Notes under the pieces: generated by a model
Database searches by the model: none
What the model was told of the DNA's origin: nothing
The model's input: only the letters and a program-made list of their open reading frames with translations
NCBI RefSeq assembly: GCF_000262245.1
Contig: NZ_AJSX01000047.1
Coordinates: forward strand, 62,001-126,000
Reading direction: 5' to 3'
Source of the DNA: Pasteurella bettyae CCUG 2042
Lineage (GTDB): Bacteria > Pseudomonadota > Gammaproteobacteria > Enterobacterales > Pasteurellaceae
DNA: 64,000 bases
Shown: positions 60,298-64,000 of the stretch, in pieces
How positions within the stretch are numbered: position 1 is the first letter of the stretch
Layout: each line of letters starts with the position of its first letter
Translations under genes and position numbers: made by a program

Positions 60298-61578
60298 ATG
60301 AAAACCCTAATTTGGAATAATTTAACAGTTGTAGAAAAACAACAATATCTTTCTCGACCTGCACAAGTGATTGGAGACAAAATCAAACTTGCCGTAGATG
60401 AAATTAAAGCAAAGGTGTTGGCGAATGGCGATCAAGCCTTATTTGAGCTTAGTGAAAAATTCGATAAAGTAAAATTAGATAGCTTATTGATTTCACAAGA
60501 ACAAATTCAACAAGCAGAAGAGGCTATTCCAGAAGAATTAAAAAAAGCCATTCAAAATGCAAAAGCGAATATTGAGGCTTTCCACAAAGCTCAACAACCC
60601 TCAATGGTCGATATAGAAACTCAACCCGGTGTGCGTTGCCAAGTGCTAACACGTCCGATTAATGCGGTGGGGTTATATATTCCTGGTGGTTCAGCACCAT
60701 TATTTTCAACCGTATTAATGCTTTCGATTCCAGCAAAAATTGCAGGTTGTAAACGTATTGTACTTTGTTCTCCGCCTCCGATTGCAAAAGAAATTCTTTA
60801 TACTGCCAAGCTTTGCGGTGTGGAAACCATTTATGCGGTCGGCGGTGCGCAAGGGATTATTGCCCTTGCTTATGGCACTGAAACTATTGAAAAAGTGGAT
60901 AAGATTTTTGGACCTGGAAATGCCTTTGTCACCGAAGCAAAACGCCAAGTAGCACAACAAGGCACCGCTATTGATATGCCAGCAGGCCCATCAGAAGTGT
61001 TAGTAATCGCCGATGAAAAAGCCGATCCAGTCTTTATTGCTAGCGATCTTCTTTCACAAGCTGAGCATGGTCCTGATTCCCAAGTTATTTTAGTTACCAC
61101 CAGTGAAAAATTAGCAAAATTGGTGAATCAAGAACTTGAAAAACAAGTTGCCGTTTTGCCTCGTAGTGAAACTGCTCGTAAAGCCCTTTCACATAGTCGC
61201 ACATTTATTGCCGAAGATTTACAACAAGCTGTTCAAATAAGCAATGAATACGCACCAGAACACTTAATTGTGCAAACTGAAAATGCACGATCATTACTGG
61301 ATAGTTTAGACAACGCAGGTTCTATTTTCTTAGGCGCATATTCACCTGAGTCCATGGGAGATTACGCAAGCGGTACGAATCACGTATTACCTACTTACGG
61401 TTACACCAAAACCTATTCAAGTTTAGGTTTAGCGGACTTTAGCAAGCGTATGACGGTGCAAGAACTGACTCCGCAAGGCTTTAAAACATTAGCACAGACG
61501 GTGGAACTCATGGCTCACGCAGAGCTACTGGATGCACATAAAAATGCAGTGACTTTGCGTTTAGCCAAGATTAAATAA
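60298..61578 (+). CDS. hisD: Histidinol dehydrogenase
   Basis: Zinc enzyme making the last two oxidations to histidine with [48 protein letters not shown] and QAEHGPDSQ are conserved, and [10 protein letters not shown] contains the catalytic glutamate-histidine pair. 426 residues. GC content is low like most of the window, unlike the next two genes. An uptake signal lies just after the stop. Confidence 0.98.
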   Translation: MKTLIWNNLTVVEKQQYLSRPAQVIGDKIKLAVDEIKAKVLANGDQALFELSEKFDKVKLDSLLISQEQIQQAEEAIPEELKKAIQNAKANIEAFHKAQQPSMVDIETQPGVRCQVLTRPINAVGLYIPGGSAPLFSTVLMLSIPAKIAGCKRIVLCSPPPIAKEILYTAKLCGVETIYAVGGAQGIIALAYGTETIEKVDKIFGPGNAFVTEAKRQVAQQGTAIDMPAGPSEVLVIADEKADPVFIASDLLSQAEHGPDSQVILVTTSEKLAKLVNQELEKQVAVLPRSETARKALSHSRTFIAEDLQQAVQISNEYAPEHLIVQTENARSLLDSLDNAGSIFLGAYSPESMGDYASGTNHVLPTYGYTKTYSSLGLADFSKRMTVQELTPQGFKTLAQTVELMAHAELLDAHKNAVTLRLAKIK

Positions 61579-61624
61579 TATAAAAGTGCGGTCGTTTTTG
61601 AAAAAATTTTATAGGATGAACAAT

Positions 61625-62689
61625 ATGTCAATCACAACACTTTCAAGAAAAAATATACAAGCTTTAACTCCTTACCAATCCGCCCGTAAATTGGGCGGCA
61701 ACGGCACGATTTGGCTCAATGCGAACGAATACCCAACTTCGCCTGATTTTCAGCTCAGCGGTAAAGATTTAAACCGCTACCCAGAACCGCAACCGCAGGC
61801 AGTGATTGAAAACTACGCTCGTTATGCAGGCGTGCAGCCTGAAAATGTGATCGTCACTCGTGGCGGCGATGAGGGCATTGAGCTGGCGATTAAAGCCTTC
61901 TGCCAGCCTGATCAAGATGCGATTTTATACTGTCCGCCTACTTACGGAATGTATGCGGTGAGTGCTGAAACCATCGGTGTGGAAATGGTGACCATTAACC
62001 AAACCACCGAATTCCAGCTCGATTTGCCGAAAATCAAACAGGCTTTGGCGGAGAAATCGAATATCAAGGTGGTGTTTGTCTGCAATCCGAACAACCCGAC
62101 TGGCACGCTACTCAACCGAGCCGATGTGCTGGAATTGCTCGAAATGACTCGCAACCGTGCAATTTTGGTGCTCGATGAGGCGTATATCGAATTTACGCAA
62201 GCGGTCACTTTTGTATCAGAAATTGCAAATTATCCGCACCTTGCGATTATCCGCACGCTCTCTAAAGCCTTTGCTTTGGCAGGGCTGCGTTGCGGTTTTG
62301 TGTTGGCGAACCCAGAGCTAATTGAAATTCTCAACAAAGTCATCGCCCCTTACCCAATCCCTGTGCCGAGTGCCGATATTGCTGAGCAAGCCTTACGCCC
62401 CGCGAATATTGAGCTCGTCAAACAACGTGTGCAAGGCATTCTCAACGGTCGGGATTGGCTGATTAAAGAACTCGCCAAATTGCCAAATGTGGTAGAAATT
62501 TTCGACACCCACGCCAACTATGTGCTGGTAAAATTCCAAGATGGACAAAAAGTGTTCAAAGCCTTGTGGGACGAGGGAATTATCCTGCGTGACCAACACA
62601 AAGCAGTGAATTTAGCCAACTGCGTGCGAATTACCATCGGCACAGATGAAGAAAATGCGAAAGTGATTGAATCCATTAAAAATATCTAA
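61625..62689 (+). CDS. hisC: Histidinol-phosphate aminotransferase (mosaic, GC-rich)
   Basis: PLP enzyme making histidinol phosphate from glutamate. NANEYPTSP, TRGGDEGIEL, CNPNNPTG, VLDEAYIEF and TLSKAFALAGLRCG (PLP-binding Lys) are fold-type-I aminotransferase motifs. The start at 61625 follows AGGATG; 354 residues. The first 55 bases are AT-rich like hisD, then the base composition jumps (hand counts: 30 percent GC in 61621-61680, 55 percent in 61681-61740). Codon use shifts to C/G third positions. A near-match to the other Pasteurellaceae uptake signal (GCAAGCGGTC) lies at 62197. Confidence 0.97.
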   Translation: MSITTLSRKNIQALTPYQSARKLGGNGTIWLNANEYPTSPDFQLSGKDLNRYPEPQPQAVIENYARYAGVQPENVIVTRGGDEGIELAIKAFCQPDQDAILYCPPTYGMYAVSAETIGVEMVTINQTTEFQLDLPKIKQALAEKSNIKVVFVCNPNNPTGTLLNRADVLELLEMTRNRAILVLDEAYIEFTQAVTFVSEIANYPHLAIIRTLSKAFALAGLRCGFVLANPELIEILNKVIAPYPIPVPSADIAEQALRPANIELVKQRVQGILNGRDWLIKELAKLPNVVEIFDTHANYVLVKFQDGQKVFKALWDEGIILRDQHKAVNLANCVRITIGTDEENAKVIESIKNI

Positions 62690-62701
62690 CAGGAGAACCA
62701 A

Positions 62702-63790
62702 ATGCAACCAATCCTTTTTATCGACCGTGACGGCACGCTGATTGACGAGCCGAAAACCGATTTCCAAATTGACAGCCTTGAAAAGCTGAAATTTGAGCCG
62801 AATGTGATTCCTGCTCTGCTGAAACTCAAACATAAATACCGTTTTGTGATGGTGTCTAACCAAGATGGCTTAGGCACGAGTGCTTTTCCGCAGGCGGATT
62901 TTGACAAGCCACACAATGCGATGATGGCGTTATTCAGCTCGCAAGGCATTGAATTTGATGAAGTTTTGATTTGTCCGCACAAGCCTGAGGACGGCTGTGA
63001 TTGCCGTAAGCCGCACACGAAATTGTTACAAAAATACATTGATCGTGAGCTGTTTGACCCTGCCCAAAGTTTCGTGATTGGCGACCGTGCCACTGATGTG
63101 CAGCTGGCGGAAAATCTCGGCATTCGTGCCTTGCAATATCACCCTGAAAAACTGAATTGGGATTTGATTGCGGAAAAATTGCTAGGCGAAAGCGTCACCA
63201 ACCACGGCAACCGCACGCCACGCTACGCCGAAGTGGTTCGCAAAACCAAAGAAACCGACATCAAAGTGCAAGTGTGGCTGGACGAAACGGGCGTGAATGA
63301 AATCAGCACAGGCGTGGGCTTTTTCGACCATATGCTCGACCAAATCGCCACCCACGGCGGTTTTAGAATGAACATCACCACCAAAGGCGACCTGTGGATT
63401 GACGAACATCACACCGTGGAAGACACCGCTCTCGCCCTTGGCACTGCCTTAAAACAAGCCATCGGCGACAAACGCGGCATCTCCCGCTTCGGCTTCGTGT
63501 TGCCGATGGACGAATGCAAAGCCGAATGTGCAATGGATTTATCGGGCAGACCGTTCATCAAGTTCAAAGCCGAATTCAAACGCGACAAAGTGGGCGATTT
63601 CAGCACCGAACTAACCGAGCATTTCTTCCAATCCATCGCTTTCACTATGCTTGCCACGTTGCACCTCAAAGCCAAAGGCGACAACGACCACCACAAAATC
63701 GAAAGCCTGTTCAAAGTGTTCGGCAGAACGCTTAGACAAGCGATTCGGATTGAGGGGGATGCGTTGCCGAGTTCGAAGGGTGTATTGTAA
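62702..63790 (+). CDS. hisB: Bifunctional histidinol-phosphatase/imidazoleglycerol-phosphate dehydratase
   Basis: Two domains. A HAD phosphatase (about 1-165) has [12 protein letters not shown], the zinc loop [14 protein letters not shown] and VIGDRATD. An IGPD domain (about 170-362) has [25 protein letters not shown] and [11 protein letters not shown]. The fusion is typical of gammaproteobacteria. GC is about 58 percent in a hand-counted line near 63421, against 33 percent in hisD. It belongs to the same foreign-looking block as hisC. GGAG precedes the ATG. Confidence 0.97.
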   Translation: MQPILFIDRDGTLIDEPKTDFQIDSLEKLKFEPNVIPALLKLKHKYRFVMVSNQDGLGTSAFPQADFDKPHNAMMALFSSQGIEFDEVLICPHKPEDGCDCRKPHTKLLQKYIDRELFDPAQSFVIGDRATDVQLAENLGIRALQYHPEKLNWDLIAEKLLGESVTNHGNRTPRYAEVVRKTKETDIKVQVWLDETGVNEISTGVGFFDHMLDQIATHGGFRMNITTKGDLWIDEHHTVEDTALALGTALKQAIGDKRGISRFGFVLPMDECKAECAMDLSGRPFIKFKAEFKRDKVGDFSTELTEHFFQSIAFTMLATLHLKAKGDNDHHKIESLFKVFGRTLRQAIRIEGDALPSSKGVL

Positions 63791-63856
63791 ATGGTAGGGT
63801 CGTGCATCGCAAGCCCGAAAAGTGCGGTGGTTTTTGCAAAGTTTTTGGGGAAATTG

Positions 63857-63865
63857 ACCGCTTGT
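63857..63865 (-). repeat. Actinobacillus pleuropneumoniae-type uptake signal
   Basis: ACCGCTTGT is the exact complement of ACAAGCGGT, the uptake word of the other Pasteurellaceae branch, and its next base also fits the 10-mer. An ordinary Haemophilus-type word lies 29 bases before it (63820). It marks the right side of the GC-rich hisC-hisB block. Confidence 0.8.
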
Positions 63866-63891
63866 GAATTTATTTTATCAAGAGTTTATGT

Positions 63892-64000
63892 ATGAAAGAT
63901 GGCTATTTAGAATTTTTTAAAAGATTCGAGATTACAGATGACAATTTATTAGATTTTGCTCATTCATCTATTATTCTAATTCAAAAAGATAAAGCTGATG
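63892..64000 (+). CDS. Start of an unrecognised gene (cut by window end)
   Basis: The ATG at 63892 opens a frame that runs off the window for 36 codons, beginning MKDGYLEFFKRFEITDDN. The sequence is AT-rich, like the host genome rather than the hisB block. It is not hisH, which would follow hisB in most relatives. No family is recognised from this short piece. Confidence 0.5.
   Translation, partial: MKDGYLEFFKRFEITDDNLLDFAHSSIILIQKDKAD

Larger units (their letters stand above)
3589..63828. repeat. Dispersed Haemophilus-type DNA uptake signal sequences
   Basis: AAGTGCGGT or its complement recurs throughout, often with an A/T-rich 3' flank. Copies read by eye include starts at 3589, 5050, 5157, 5979, 8610, 11966, 15761, 17504, 18785, 22892, 23885, 24127, 28475, 30526, 30553, 32650, 33932, 34661, 36115, 42574, 46465, 54563, 60248, 61584 and 63820. 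Others lie inside genes. Facing pairs form terminators after clpX and tig. The list is not exhaustive. No copy was noticed in the GC-rich part of hisC-hisB. Confidence 0.93.

Noticed and set aside
62686-63807. Long open frames antisense to hisB
   Set aside because: They arise from the high GC of hisB, where stop codons are rare on the opposite strand; no family motif was seen.
1-64000. CRISPR array, prophage, insertion sequence or defence island
   Set aside because: No regularly spaced repeats, transposase, integrase or phage genes were seen; recurrent 9-mers are uptake signals.

Overview
The window is about 64 kb of a low-GC gammaproteobacterial chromosome, most likely a member of the Pasteurellaceae related to Haemophilus/Pasteurella. 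The clearest sign is the 9-base uptake signal AAGTGCGGT (or ACCGCACTT), which recurs dozens of times. It is the DNA-uptake word of the Haemophilus influenzae-type branch of the family. Protein sequences and local gene orders (lepB-lepA-grcA-ung; tig-clpP-clpX-lon-ppiD; bamE-cpxR-cpxA; a DeoD gene beside a NupC-type permease gene) also fit. The window is mostly conserved housekeeping DNA, with no prophage, insertion sequence or CRISPR array seen.

Layout. 1-4.1 kb (minus): two tandem signal peptidase I genes (the second cut by the window edge), lepA and grcA. 4.4-9.0 kb (plus): ung; yaaA, a lipoprotein gene and fieF (iron/peroxide theme); pfkA; a small membrane methyltransferase. 9.0-20.2 kb (minus): an envelope-biogenesis run read as pyrH, frr, dxr, uppS, cdsA, rseP, bamA, skp, lpxD, then a separate fabZ-lpxA unit. 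skp has a near-perfect sigma-E promoter. 20.3-21.9 kb (plus): a phosphoethanolamine-transferase-like membrane protein. 22.0-31.9 kb (minus): rpsB-tsf, then tig, clpP, clpX, lon (with a sigma-32 promoter) and ppiD. 32-34.6 kb: kbp, folD, two tRNA genes, and a YpfJ-type metallopeptidase that has lost its catalytic centre. 34.7-36.5 kb (plus): queC-queD-queE behind a preQ1-I riboswitch. 36.6-42.5 kb (minus): rlmN, pilW, rodZ, ispG, hisS, yfgM. 42.7-46.4 kb (minus): yejK, bamE-cpxR-cpxA. 46.6-50.3 kb (plus): yejL, yejM, a tiny membrane ORF, an amidohydrolase and a small exported protein. 50.4-55.9 kb (minus): nucleoside transporter, deoD, djlA, a DUF2238 membrane protein, dusC, yjjG. 56.2-59.1 kb (plus): YczE-like protein, tyrP, a methyltransferase. 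59.1-64 kb (plus): histidine operon with leader peptide and attenuator, hisG, hisD, hisC, hisB, and the start of an unrecognised gene.

The most notable points are: (1) hisC-hisB is a GC-rich block starting sharply inside hisC and ending near an uptake signal of the other (Actinobacillus pleuropneumoniae) type, pointing to gene replacement from a relative; (2) an in-frame deletion has removed the HExxH zinc site of the YpfJ homologue; (3) a second signal peptidase gene lies head-to-tail with lepB; (4) regulatory elements are readable: his attenuator, PurR-like box in the his promoter, preQ1-I riboswitch, sigma-E and sigma-32 promoters, and an rpsB leader. No wholly new multi-gene system was found. 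Function calls rest on motifs read by eye and remembered family knowledge; no database search was run.
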